Shown here piece after piece: positions 44,001 to 55,503 of a stretch of DNA of 64,000 nucleotides (position 1 is the stretch's first letter; each line of letters begins with the position of its first letter). The translations under genes and the position numbers were made by a program. The stretch lies in assembly GCA_002914845.1 (NCBI GenBank), contig JXTC01000039.1, positions 1,034,935 through 1,098,934 on the forward strand, written 5' to 3'. This DNA is from Trema orientale (taxonomy: Eukaryota > Streptophyta > Magnoliopsida > Rosales > Cannabaceae). Under the pieces are notes generated by a model that saw only the letters and a list, made by a program, of their open reading frames with translations, did no database searches and was not told where the DNA came from.

Positions 44001-47000
44001 ATCTAAAAAGAAAGGATCTAGTATAGTTTGGTTTGATAAAAGAGAAGATAAAATAAAATCCTCCACTTACATTTCCAGTATGCCTTTTAGGAAAGGGAAC
44101 CAGATCTCTAACTGGTCAAGATGAGTAAGACCTTGAACTATTACTACAGGAATGAGGAAAAGAATTGTAAGGGCAGCACATGCAACAACCACCACAAGAT
44201 TACAGATCCATCTTTTGAGAAATGATGCAGAAAAGAAAGGCCAGTAAACATCCTGGGGTTCCGGAGCTCTCTCAGTGACCCACTCCGTGGGATTGACACC
44301 TTGTGGGATGTGCAAAGCTATTGCAGCACCAAGTCGTGACTTGAACGAAACAAAAGCAGCTGGAACTTCCTGTTGAATTGGAAATCATAGTGGAAAGCTT
44401 GTGACATTAGATACTGTGTATCATATGATATTGATTAATTTGAGTAATAATAGGTGGAACTACTGCAAGAATGCATGCATAAATAACTACTTCTGAAGTC
44501 AGGAAGGTAGTGAGTGATGCATCGAAACAAATGAACTCTTAATGTGACTGAAAAAAGTTTCATAAGTATCCATAGAATTGTGCAAGGGAAATACAATAGA
44601 CAATTTTAAAAAATAAGGAATCCTAGAAAAATTAGATTTCAGATGCACAAATGTACACCTCTGCTGCTCTACAGGAGAGTGCGGGGGATGATTTAATAAC
44701 AAAAGTTCCATATACTTTTTTGACCTTTACGTTTATATCGATTTTTATAGAATTTAGATTAGTTACCATAGATAACTTTTGCTTGAAGAAAACATAAAGG
44801 CAAACCACTAAGGTGGTGTTTGGTTTGGGTGGAATTGAATGCAATAGAATGGAAAGAATTTCATTACTTTGTTTGGTTGCTTTTAATTCTAATAAAATTG
44901 TCATTCCTAAATCACATGGTTGGAATAGCCATTCCATTGTACACATTTATTGCACATATCAAATTAGGACACAATACTACCAACTTGATTTTCTCTCTCC
45001 TTAGACCTCCTTCCCTCAACTCTTCCTTTTCACTTCTTATCTCCTCCTTCTCTCCTAAGTTAAAAATTGCAGTAATTCAAAAGTTAAAGGTATTTTTGAA
45101 AGGATATAATTATTACCATTTCATTCCAAAGTCATTACAAATTCCAACCAAACAATTGAATCTATTCTTTATTCCATTTCACTCTTTTCTCATTACCATA
45201 ACTTTTTCTTTCAACTTTATTTCAATAAACCAAACACTACCTTACATCATTCTTATATATCACACAGTCTCTCTTTTTTTTTTTTATTTAAAAAAAAAAA
45301 CTATATATATATGTTGTACATATATAAACAGAGGAGGAGTCCTACCTTTCCTGCCAATGAAGACTGCTCCATCCTCATATTATCTTCCAAATCCTCCAAT
45401 TTCTTTTCATATTTATCTAAAATATTAACTTTACGTCCAAATATCCCCAAAAAGCCATCACGCCTGAACCTTTGCCCAGATTGAGCGAGTTTTAGATGCG
45501 CAAGGTTTCTATACATCTTCTCTGCATCACTCTACAAAGGATAAGAAAAATATGTTACAAAAGAGACAGCATGAACTAAAAAAAAATTAAATAAGTGAAT
45601 AAAACTTTACTACCTAAATAACAATCACATTTAAAATTTAAATATTAAATTGTCTCCAAACCTAGCAGTTTGCAGTAATTGATCATTTTTAAGTGATCTC
45701 TACAGTACATTTGGAAACAAAAAAGAAGACAGGCAATAAATACTAAATTCTCCAAGAACGAGGTGGAGGTCCTTAGAGCTATATAGGATGAACATAACTT
45801 TCGGGAGATTCATGGAAAGAAAAAACAAATAGCATAAGCATCAAGCATCTCAACGTTCCTGTTCCATAACTATGATATGTAACCTGCTGATATCCTGTCC
45901 AAAATAAACATCTACATTTGATAAATCATTTTATTTTTAATGGTTACAACTAGCCGACACTCTAAAGAATTTCCGAAATTGCTGGTGATGAACTTTAATA
46001 TTGCAAACCCCAGAACTCTACAAGATCAGCTCAATAAATCAGTCCGGAAACCTAATCCAATAAATAAAAATTGGAAGCGTCAGACCATATATGGGAAACT
46101 TATATTATCATCTGGCCAAACTATATGATTATATTGTGAAACTTAAATACCAGTTAAACATAATTCCTCCTCCGGAATGTAGCAATGAAGTTAACAAGAA
46201 AAATCTAAGATTGGTCACACAATTGCCATCTCTGCCNGAATAAATAGAAACAAAAATAAGTTCATACAAAATTCTTACTATGAGACCTCGAAGTTTGCTA
46301 GTTCGACGAACTACTGCATGTGAAAGATAAGTAGTGGGGTGATACTCTGTAAAAAATCTCTCAACAGTTTCACTGCAGCTGCTGCCAGATGAGACAGGAA
46401 TACCTCGAACTAATACTGTAAATTGATGAGGCTTTGGTTCAGATGAATAGAAGTAAGCAATCCTTTTAGATGAAATATAACAATGCTCCTGCAGAACATA
46501 TAGATATCAAAGTCAGATTCCTTCTTTTCATTTTTCTTTTTATTTTACGAACACCATTGAGATAACTAAACATACGGAAACAAGGTATTACTTACATAAT
46601 AAAGAAAGTAGCAGACAACTCCAGTAAAAATGTAGGCAGCACAAAAGTGAACCCATAACCTTGTGAGGGAAAAAAAACGAGAAACAATCAGAGTTTCCTC
46701 ACTCAGCATACTTCTGGCATATGCTTGCTTAGAATTTGACAGTACCGAGATGAACTTGGAGAACATAAAGAATCGATTTCAAGAAAGGGATTCCAAGATA
46801 AAGTTTCTGAAATCCAACAAAAACTGAGAGCATAAAATTTAACAAACATGGACACATCATTATCAAGGAGACAAACATGAAAGGTTTTGAAAGAAAAAAT
46901 CTTTCCACCGTAATCAATTACATCAGGAAGATCATCTCACTTACATGAATATTTAAATTCCACTTAATTCAAACTCAGTTGGCTTAAGACCAGCAACCTC

Positions 47001-47801
47001 AGTCGACCAACATCAATTTAAACTTTGAAAGTTTAAACACAGTAACGGGAATTATTTTGGTGCTAGAGAATTCCATACTCAACAAATTTTACTCGTTGAC
47101 TAGTCACAAGTAATTTATCTATAGTAGAATTTAAACAGAGGATAGTGGGTACCCCTATCTTTAAATTCATCTTTCACCTCCATATAAACCTCATCTGCAG
47201 CCACATTTAACAGCACACAGTTGCCCCTTAGCACTGGTATTATCCTGATCATATAGATAGCTATAAAACTCACCAGTTAGAGCCATCATTGACATTTGAA
47301 ATACTGAATGAATCCAAAGACTTGTTGGACAAGTCAGAAAAATCATAATCAAGCTGATTCCCCAGAAAATTAACCGGAAGCAGAATGAAGACCCCAACAA
47401 CACCAGCAAATGCAAATACTTTCAAACTGCATAAAATCCCAAAACAAAACCAAATCAAACCAAACCCGATCGCTTCGAAATCTCAACTGGGCATATTACG
47501 GTATGGTTCAGAAAACGAACCTGAAGACAAAAATACGAGTGAAAACCACGGCGTCCAAGCCCAAGGTGGAGATGAGTTGCTCGTCAGAAGGCTGCCATGC
47601 CCTTCGGACCCAACCCGCCGTGGGTAACAGCCTCTCGAGGTTGAACTCACCCTCCTGCTGAGACTGTCCTTGGGCGAGCAAGCGCGGCGCGTAGACGGGG
47701 ACGTTCCATGGCTGCTTCCTCAAGACGGAGTAGAGGGTGAAGAAGAGAAAACAGAGGCCGAGATTGATTCCGACGGAGGTTAACAGAGCCGAAAGGATCA
47801 T
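41086..47801 (-). CDS. HYP1: CSC1/OSCA-family osmosensitive channel, HYP1 type
   Basis: Ten coding exons on the minus strand: 47801-47521, 47426-47274, 46659-46596, 46488-46279, 45531-45346, 44369-44071, 43530-43254, 42778-42503, 41742-41509 and 41247-41086. All junctions are in phase, giving 713 residues (Arabidopsis HYP1, about 703). It starts [20 protein letters not shown], the family N-terminal helix, followed by the [16 protein letters not shown] loop, [10 protein letters not shown] and [15 protein letters not shown] cytosolic domain runs from [13 protein letters not shown] to the coiled stretch [13 protein letters not shown]. The DUF221 membrane core follows ([65 protein letters not shown]). 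Family members are mechanically or hyperosmotically gated cation channels; the role of HYP1 itself is less defined. Introns carry a MITE and a SINE. Confidence 0.94.
41985..42232 (-). mobile_element. tRNA-derived SINE in intron 8 of the HYP1 gene
   Basis: On the minus strand it has a Pol III A box (TTTGGTTGAGTGGT, about 42219-42206) and, some 35 bases on, a B box (GGGTTCAATTCC, 42176-42165), spaced as in a tRNA gene. No cloverleaf with a matched acceptor stem is seen, so it is a SINE rather than a tRNA gene. The 3' limit is approximate and no target repeat was found. Confidence 0.6.
44809..45244. mobile_element. MITE in intron 5 of the HYP1 gene
   Basis: 436 bp with 18-bp inverted ends, TAAGGTGGTGTTTGGTTT and AAACCAAACACTACCTTA (one mismatch). 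Inner inverted blocks rich in GGAATTGAAT-like and ATTCCATTTC-like words lie inside. The ends (GGTGTTTGG) are typical of small plant MITEs. Superfamily unresolved; no clear target repeat. Confidence 0.75.
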
Positions 47802-48290
47802 AATCTCCGACGAGAGAGAAAGCTGAGCAAACAGTGCTGCGAAATGAGATCCCTGGTTTGAGGTGAAGGTGTTTGATTAAATGCCAAAGAGAAGAAATCA
47901 ATTGAAATGAAATGCAAGGGATTGGTTTGATGCTTTTCGTAATTGGTGGGTTAGTACCTGAGACTTGCGTTCGAGTTTTGAGTTCCGTAGCGAGTTTCGA
48001 GTTTGGCGATACTGCCCCCTCAGGCCTCGACCACGCTGCCTCCCGCCTTTTTTGCCAATCACGTGGGTCCTTTTGGCCGGATCGGGTCGCCGACTCGCCA
48101 AGGAACGGATTCGACGCTTTTGGTCTACTTTTTTTATTATTATTTTATTGCTAACGAGTATGTATGAATTAATCTTTTCAAAAAAAAAAAAAAAAGTATG
48201 TATGAATTAATAATTACGGTAGCATCTCGGAGAATTAAAAAATTAAAAGTTGAATAAATAATAAAAGAGACATTAGAGTTGGTCTTTTTT
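47802..48290. other. HYP1-type gene leader and promoter side
   Basis: The sequence is less AT-rich from 47800 to about 48120 (leader and proximal promoter, minus strand), then becomes AT-rich. No independent coding gene; open frames here are short and unrecognised. Confidence 0.5.
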
Positions 48291-48295
48291 TTTTC

Positions 48296-48655
48296 CCTTT
48301 GAACAACAAAAGAATACTCTAAAGTTTGAGTATTTAGCAATTTAAATTCTGAAATTTAGACTCCGTAAAATAATATTTTCATATTAAAAATTTAAGAAAA
48401 AATTAATATCCTAGACTGATTTTTGGATCAATTTTAGTTAAAAAAAACAATAATATCTTCCATTAGAACTATATTAGTCATTATTATTATACTTAATTTT
48501 GAGAATTATTATTTTACCAGTTAAAATAAAAAGTCAACTCAGGTATTAATTTTGAGAAATTTTTAATCTCAGAACATTATTTTGCAGAGTCTAAATTTCA
48601 GAATTTAAATTGTAAAACACTTATACCTCAGTGTATTTTTTTGTAGTTTACCCTT
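48296..48655. mobile_element. Long inverted-repeat (foldback/MITE-like) element
   Basis: The left arm contains CAATTTAAATTCTGAAATTT followed by AGACTCCGTAAAATAATATT. The right arm contains the inverted equivalents with few changes, with about 100 bases pairing on each side of an AT-rich centre. No coding sequence. The ends (near GAACAACAAAAGAATAC and GTATTTTTTTGTAGTTTAC) and a target repeat are not firmly set. Confidence 0.65.
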
Positions 48656-49309
48656 TTTTATATACATTTTATTATAATAAATGTCTTTTTTTCTCTTTTT
48701 ATAATAAATGACTGAGTATATGTATTTGTACATTTGGCATATCTACTTATATACCAACTTTAGTTTATATATTGAGTAGATTAACTTTTATATTGGATAC
48801 ATCATATTTATATACATTGGTATAACGGTCATTTTGATACAGTATTTAAAAAATGGACATTTACTTAAAAATAGGCATAAAATCCAATGATTTTGCTATT
48901 AGACTCAAATTAGAATTAAAATATGTCGGAGTCATTCCTTTTTTTTAGATAATTTACTCTTTCTCTTTTATAAAAGAAGCGACTGATTTAAATCATGAAC
49001 TTGTGTATTAGATACTCCAGGTTATTATTAATTTTAACCCTTTATTTAAGCCATATGATGAAAAAAAAAATGACAAATTATATAGTGCCTTTGGTATTTT
49101 TTGGGTTTTGAAAACTTATGCCTATTTTTTAAAAAATATTACCAAATTTACGACCTTTCAAAAATAACAAAAATTATGTACGATATTTTCATGACATTTT
49201 TCTAAATACTTTGGGAGCTAGAAAATACAGCGGTATTTTAGTAAATAACCATCTTTTTTTTTTTACAAGAAATCACAAAGGTTTCTTGAAAATAGTTTGA
49301 TTTCTTTTA

Positions 49310-49600
49310 GCGGAATATCCTATACATAAGTAAATCACAGGAAACCACGAATATTTCCTATAAACTATTGTGGTTTTCTTTGCTAAATAAATATCAGGAA
49401 ACCATCGTAGTCTCTTTTTTACAGAGTACCATGTAGCTAAGTAAATCACAGGAAACTTTCGTGATTTCCTTTAGCAGAATGTCTTATAGCTAAATAAATA
49501 ACAGGAAACTAAGAAGGTTTCCTGGAAACCATCGCGATTTCTATTTTACAGAATGCCATGTAGCTAAGTAAATCCAAGAAATTACGAAGGTTTCTACTTA
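49310..49600. repeat. Decayed tandem repeat, period about 52-58 bp
   Basis: The word (A)GCTAA(G/A)TAAAT recurs near 49325, 49382, 49434, 49488 and 49562, each time followed by CAGGAAAC or a variant and then a GTGATTTCC-like or GTGGTTTTC-like word and an ACAGAATG(C/T)C-like spacer. About five units. The last spacing is longer (about 74) because of an extra GGTTTCCTGGAAACC palindrome. Confidence 0.7.
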
Positions 49601-50139
49601 ATTGTTGTCGAGCAATTTCATCGAGCATTTAGTGTGCAACAATTCCACTTCTAATAGTTCTACACAATTTAATCATCCAGTCTAAATCATTATTCTAGCT
49701 CACTCACTAAAATTATTTCGTTACTAGTTATTATTAGAACCAATTTGATTACTGGTTTATAATAATCAAAGTACTTATTGGTACAAGAGAATCAAATTTT
49801 AAAAATGAAAAAGAATGAGAAAAATGGGTGGAGAAAGGAATACATAAAAAGGATTAAAAAAATTGAGAAAAATAGATGGAAGAAAAGAGTTAAATGAAAA
49901 GGATTTAAAAAATAGAAAAAAATCTTTTTTTTTCAAAGATGAAAAAAAAAATATTTTCTTTTTCTTATAAATATTAAAAGAAAATAGAATTTTAGAAAAT
50001 TAAAAAAATCAAAAAATGAAAAAAAGAAAAGTAAAATAGAAAAAGGATTTTTTTTCCCCAAAAAAAAGAAAAAAAAAAGAGTAACCAAAAAAACAAAATA
50101 CAAGGAAAAAAAAAAACAAAACAAAAAGAAAAAAAAGAG

Positions 50140-50206
50140 CTCAGGAGGTGGGACTTGAACCTATAGTTGCAAAGAGAAAAAGAGTTACGCTAACCAATAG
50201 AGCCAA
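50140..50206 (-). mobile_element. tRNA-like segment, probable SINE head
   Basis: On the minus strand GGCTCTATTGGTTAGC (A-box-like, 50203-50188) is followed by GGTTCAAGTCC (B-box-like, 50160-50150). The outer ends do not pair into an acceptor stem and no convincing anticodon arm is visible, so I do not call a tRNA gene. Confidence 0.35.
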
Positions 50207-51589
50207 CAATACTCTTAGTTGGTTTAAAACACTTTTTTCTTAGAAAGGTGTTTCTACAAAAAGATGGTTTTATTTACGAAAATACCACTGCGTCTTACTG
50301 TACCTTGTAACTGAAAAAGTGACAATTTTCAAAAAAGTTCGTACAAAGTTAATTGTTTTTGGCCGCATTGTATATTTGACAATATTTATCCAAATATCGT
50401 AGATCATGCCATTTTTTCTTTTTTTTTTTTTTTGGATCCAATTTTATGTTTTGGAAAAAGGGTAAAATATAAAACGGCCAAAAAAACCTTATTTGGCAGC
50501 CCAGTTTTTGGGAATAGAATTTAAAATTTCAAAAAAAAAAAAACAATAAAATAGGAAAGGACAATTTCACGTTTCCACATTCGAACGACCCTTTCTTTTC
50601 AACCCAAAAAACTCGATCTCTATCAAGATCGCCTTTCATCGTTACCAGAAGCATTGATCATCCATTAACATCCACGTTTTCCATATATGAGCTTTATTCG
50701 GTCAATCTCGTCTCTAAAGTTGTTTGCCGCCTCGACACCTGAAAGTTGATCTATGTCAGTTATAAAAATAAACATCAAGTAAGCTCGCAAATATGGTCAA
50801 GTTCTATATTGATAAGTCAGCTCAAAATCTCTCTTTCTATTATTTTATTTTTACATTTTTCTCTAATTTCAGTTTTAATCTTGAGTTTGTGATTTAGGCT
50901 TCTTTTAATTTTTGAGTTCATTTTATCTTTATTTGTTTCTTTTGATCTTTTTTTTTTTCAGGTGACCAAGAATTATAATTAAGTGCGACCAATGATGTCT
51001 CGGGTGAGTGAGTTTAATTGTTGTATCTATCTATGTTTTAAGGAGAAGGACATCAAAATCAAAGAGAATGACAACAAGAAGATGAGACAGAAAGAAATGA
51101 TGAAGCTGAATGTTCTGAAAATTTGTAGTTCATGTATTAAAACAAATTATAATTCTTGTATCTGTATTAAAAAAAAAAAAGGTGCTTACTGCATCACAAA
51201 AAAAAAAAAAAACTGTAGTTCATGTATCTCGAAAAACAATATTATGGTTCATGCATATTCAAAAGAATTTACAAAATGTATAAAAGTATTTGTCAAATCT
51301 TAAATCATATATGCAGTAATAAAAAGGAACGGAATCACTTGTCCCTGAACTTTATCTCATTTCATGTCCCGCATATAAAAATGTGCCACTTTATTAAAAA
51401 AAAAAATTACTAATATTCTAACGGAGTTAAAACAAACAAAGCCATCGTGAAGTGTAAATCTCTGCAACTCTTAATTTCATCTTGGGGAGAACTCTGTAAT
51501 ACCCAACCGCCAAACCGAGTCCGGCTTCCTTTTTTGGATCCCTTTTATGATATCTTCAATAGTCCAACAGTCATGTATTTTTTTTTTTT

Positions 51590-51903
51590 AAAAAAAAAGG
51601 GAGGAAGGGGCAACCAGCGTGGCAACCCTCTTTGGGCGTGACTATAGGAGCTCCAATCCCGCTTAAGAATGTTCCCCAAGACCCTATCGGCTGGGTCGCC
51701 ATCACCGGACGGTGGAGTGAGTCACCTGAACCCCAACCGAGCAACTAGTGGTAATGGTACCTGAGGGTAGAGGACCGGACATGGGCTGACAAGTAGGTAC
51801 CCTCACATTTAAGACCCCCCGAAAAGGGTCACCCAGTTCGAACCCGGGGCCTCATGCCCCCAAAAAACAACGACCACCACTAGGCCACTCACTCGGTGGT
51901 CAA
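51590..51903 (-). mobile_element. tRNA-derived SINE, near full length
   Basis: On the minus strand it starts near GACCACCGAGTGAGTGG. The A box is GAGTGGCCTAGTGGT (51890-51876) and the B box GGTTCGAACTGG (51843-51832). A GC-rich body of about 230 bases follows, very unlike the AT-rich surroundings, ending in a T run. The T-tailed 3' end is like the Au-type plant SINE design. Target repeats are not resolved. Confidence 0.75.
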
Positions 51904-52619
51904 CAATCTTGTACTTAGTCTCGAAATACTTCACTTTTCTCATTTATTTTCTGGTATATATTGTATAAGCGTAAAGAAGAAAAGCCAGATATACTTCTAA
52001 GCTTCAACACAAGTTATATTGTCATAGTTAAAAATATATATATATATATGTGGCTGTCAAAATCCCAAATAAACAATTTTCTTTTAAACTAAGCAGCAAA
52101 TCCTAAATCTTAATAATGATAAAGCAAAGCCTTTATCGAAAACGCGCAATAGATTTTGATTTGAGAGTAAAAAGAGATTTTCTGCTTATTATTTTACAGA
52201 GCAAAGCCTTTTCTTTTTTTCTTTCAAAAATAAAATTGCTGCAGAAAGCTTTAATGTAGAAGCTACAAAACTTTGTACACCTAGCAAAAATTGAAGACTC
52301 AAACTAATGGACTTTCCACGTCCCCTTTTGCAATTGGGAGGAAAAAAAAAAAAAAGAAAAAAAAAAAACTCCAATCTAAAATTTTTGGAGCCAATACCAA
52401 AGACTTTTTATTGTCAACCAAAGTTGACATGAATTGCTCAAGAGGCATGATTGCACTCTAACTGAATGTGAGCTATAGCTGCCTAACTTATCTCAGACAA
52501 AGGTTTTCTGTTCCGTCTATTTGGCGTTGAAATAATATGTAATGTGTCGTAATCTGACTTGTGAGACAAAGAATGGGTCATGGCATACGGACAGGTGATT
52601 CTGGTCCTAATAAAAAAAG

Positions 52620-52885
52620 TAATATTGTACTTTGGTTATATTTAAATATAAAGAGATTTTGTGTTATTGTAAAATACAGTATTTAAGAACAATCTAAACC
52701 TACATATTATATTGTTTTTGTTGTATTTTCAAATACATTACCAAATACAGTTTCATATTTTTAGAACTTAGAAACAATGAAAAAATCCAACAACCAAACG
52801 TATTTTCAAATGCAAGTTTTCTTTACTAGTTTTTGGATTCTCAATTTAAATACACCATATTCAAATTACTCATTTCCAAATCATG
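52620..52885. repeat. Dispersed repeat, copy 1
   Basis: Shares the order TTTTCAAATACA(A/T)TAC, AACCAAACGTATTTTCA, CAAGTTTTC(T/C)TT, GGATTCTCA(A/T)(T/C)TTAAATA and TTTCCAAATCATGAATCAAAT with the copy at 62330-62585, in the same orientation. Probably a MITE or other non-autonomous element; ends not fixed. Confidence 0.6.
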
Positions 52886-53879
52886 AATCAAATATATTTG
52901 AAATCATTTATAAAATTAGAATTTTAAATATTCAGAATTCTAAAATTACGTCTAACTCGATCCTAATCGAAAGAGACAAAAGTAAAGGAAACGATGTCGA
53001 GAAAGGGACTAACTATATTCGATGAGGGTTGAATTTTTCGACTATAGTTGAAAATTTTGCATTACTTTTGTCCCAATTTGGGTCAAAGTCTTTTGATGAA
53101 TTGATGAATAGATTTCAGTTGATTGTTTTATTATTGTTGTTGTTATTTTGCTAGAGAAAAGAGAATGAATAGTGTGATCAATGTGGCGACTTGGGACCCA
53201 TTGAATGAGCTTTATCCATCAAACAATAAAGTGCGTTACTCTAGTCCTACCAAATGAAGTAGTGGAGAAGCTCTATTGTTAATCTAATATTAAGTTGATT
53301 AGCCAACAATATAAATAAAAAAACGACATGTCATGTTTGAAACGACAATACAAATAGATTGCAAATGGAAAAACGACAATGACGATAAAATGGGGGGACA
53401 AAATCTTGAAACAATAGAAAACGACAATTTACAAAAATGAAAAAAATCATTAAACAACAAAAAGTTAAAGCGATAAAATCAACATATATTGGAAGAGACA
53501 AAAGTATAAGACAAACTATAATAGACCCGACAAAATAATAATAATAAAACTTAAAACGTTGAACCGATACAATTACGAATATGACCCCCACCAAAAAACA
53601 AAGAATAATAGTGTGAGGAGGGCGACATAAAACAATGACAAATTGACAACAACAATATACTACAAAATAATACATTTTTGTTGCCACTAGATACATTGGC
53701 AATTATGAATCATTTGATTGGAATTGAATCCGAGAATGAGTATATCCAACTGTATGAATTCTTTGGAATTTAAACATATTTAGTAGCCATGTTGTGTTTG
53801 GAAAACATGGTTAGAAAGAGTGAAAGAACTATATATGTGACATTAGGCATAAGTTAATTATGAGTACTATTCATAATTT

Positions 53880-53985
53880 ATTCATAATTTAGTCTAGCAG
53901 TAATCACACTTAATTCTTAATAAGGAGATCTTGAGTTTAAATCCTTGTTATCCCAAATAAAAGGAAAAAAGAAAAAGAAAAATAA
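53880..53985 (+). mobile_element. SINE remnant (tRNA-like head)
   Basis: An A-box-like TAGTCTAGCAGTAA (53890-53903) and a B-box-like GAGTTTAAATCC (53933-53944), followed by an A-rich tail. Both boxes are degraded from the usual TAGTCTAGTGGT and GGTTCAAATCC. Confidence 0.45.
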
Positions 53986-54123
53986 CAATAAAAAACACAA
54001 AAATATATAACTACACTTCCTCTAAATGTAAATGGTGTTCAACACTCACTCCTAAAATTATTATCATTACTATTTTTTTTAAAAGGGAAATAAGTAAATC
54101 TACTTGGGCAATCAACGACAAGA

Positions 54124-54354
54124 ATGGATAAAGACGACAAGAAACTAAACACGATAGTTGAAACGTTGAAAACGACAACAACTCATTTCAAAGTCCCCAC
54201 GTCCCCAGCCTCTTCTCCATACAGTATCAAGAATCCATACGATACAGCATCGTTTTATTCGTTTCAGAAGCAACTGTTAAACAATTTGCTCAAAGAGTCA
54301 AGAAACGTTTCTCCGTACGACGCAGAAACGCGGAACCCAGATTCAGAATTGTAG
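54124..54354 (+). CDS. Small ORF just upstream of the GNL1 leader
   Basis: 76 codons, MDKDDKKLNTIVETLKTTTT through YDTASFYSFQKQLLNNLLKE to NPDSEL. Composition is protein-like and not low-complexity. It ends about 200 bases before the donor of the inferred GNL1 leader exon (54558). It could be an upstream ORF in the GNL1 5' UTR, a small separate gene or chance. No domain recognised. Confidence 0.3.
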   Translation: MDKDDKKLNTIVETLKTTTTHFKVPTSPASSPYSIKNPYDTASFYSFQKQLLNNLLKESRNVSPYDAETRNPDSEL

Positions 54355-54558
54355 AGTTAGAGGTCTTCTCTTCCAACATTTTAAAACCCAATTTTCAAAT
54401 CAAAATGCCAAAACTCGTCTAAGGAGCAAGGCTCGTCTCGAGACTCGAATCCAGACCCCATGCTCATGTAGGTGCAGCACAATCCCCAGCTCAGTCGTCT
54501 CGTGCGATCCCATTGCGACAAGGTCTCAGAGCCAGAATCTCAACCGGGATCGTGACAG

Positions 54559-55473
54559 GTAAGCCGTTTTCTGCTTCGATCTGGTGACTACGATGTAGAT
54601 TTTGGTGCTTTTTGTCTACAATTTCAAATCGACCCTAGATTTGATTTGATTTGAATTGAATTGAATTCACTTTCTCGTTGACGACTCGTTATGGGGACAT
54701 TTAGTTTTAAAATTGGGTTTGTTCTGATTTGGAGTTTTGAATTTTGGGTTTCTCTGTTCTTTTTCCTTAGTGGGTCTAACTTGGTTTAGTTATAAACGAA
54801 TAAGAGGTACCAATTGCGTCATTAGTTTCAAGGTGGAGTAGTGTGTAGCAGTAGTAGTAAGCTTCTTACTTGAACATATTTGTTTTGTGGATCCCAATGT
54901 TGTAATCGTCTGTTGAAAGAATTAGAACTATTTTGGAAAATTTTCATATGGAGAAAGTTTATACAAGAGGATAAAACGAAGAAAGTGGAGAGAACTGCTG
55001 AGGTACTTGAAAACTGGAGAGAATGAGGTGTTGTACTGCGAAAACTTCCCTTATCAACCACTCTGTAGGTAGCCACACAAATTTTTTTTTTTTTTTTTTT
55101 TTTTGGGTTAAAAAAAAGGAACTTTAACTTGCTAGATGGATGACTTTTTCACTTTACAAATTTCATGAAGTATTTCGCATCCAATCTCTACTTAATGATC
55201 ATATATTCTGATGTCACTTCTGGGTTTTCCGAGATTTCAGTCTGTTTGTTTGAGATCATCTTGTTATACAATTGTCTATGCTATCATAGATGACAGGAGC
55301 ATGATGATTTATTTGATTTGAAGTTGCACCTTATGATTTTATTGGCTTCTTTTCTGATTATTGTATTCACTTATGTTAACTGCTTTCTGTTAAGTTTTAT
55401 AAATTGCATGATTTGACCAGCAAATGGGGTCTTATTTGTATTGATTCGGGATGCGTGCGTGGTTCATGTACAG
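54559..55473 (+). other. 5' UTR intron of GNL1 (inferred)
   Basis: Donor CGTGACAG followed by GTAAGC (54559); acceptor ATGTACAG (AG at 55472-55473), 30 bases before the start codon at 55504. The exon before it (about 54360-54558) is less AT-rich than its surroundings. Inferred without transcripts. Confidence 0.6.
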
Positions 55474-55503
55474 GTCGAACTCGATCAACAAACTTGGAGG
55501 AAT

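Larger units (their letters stand above)
48656..50950. other. Gene-free AT-rich region
   Basis: No gene. It holds a decayed tandem repeat (49310-49600), a long A-rich/AAAAG low-complexity stretch (about 49800-50130) and a tRNA-like segment (50140-50206). All open frames are low-complexity. Confidence 0.6.
50951..54120. other. Gene-free region with SINEs and a dispersed repeat
   Basis: It contains a SINE (51590-51903), one copy of a dispersed repeat (52620-52885), a SINE-like remnant (53880-53985) and A/T-rich filler. A frame at 50983-51303 is Lys-rich, runs through A tracts and is not credible as a gene. Confidence 0.55.

Noticed and set aside
49933-50124. Phe-rich membrane-like ORF
   Set aside because: It is translated from A/T homopolymers and is low-complexity by composition.
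50150-50203. tRNA gene on the minus strand
   Set aside because: A- and B-box-like words are present, but there is no matched acceptor stem or credible anticodon arm; kept only as a SINE-like head.
50983-51303. 106-codon Lys/Cys-rich ORF with repeated SSCI words
   Set aside because: It depends on A runs and short GTAGTTCATGTAT repeats; no domain and implausible composition.
55441-55503. Upstream in-frame start for GNL1 at 55441
   Set aside because: The segment is removed with the leader intron (acceptor at 55472-55473), and MGHLNPQ aligns with the family start.
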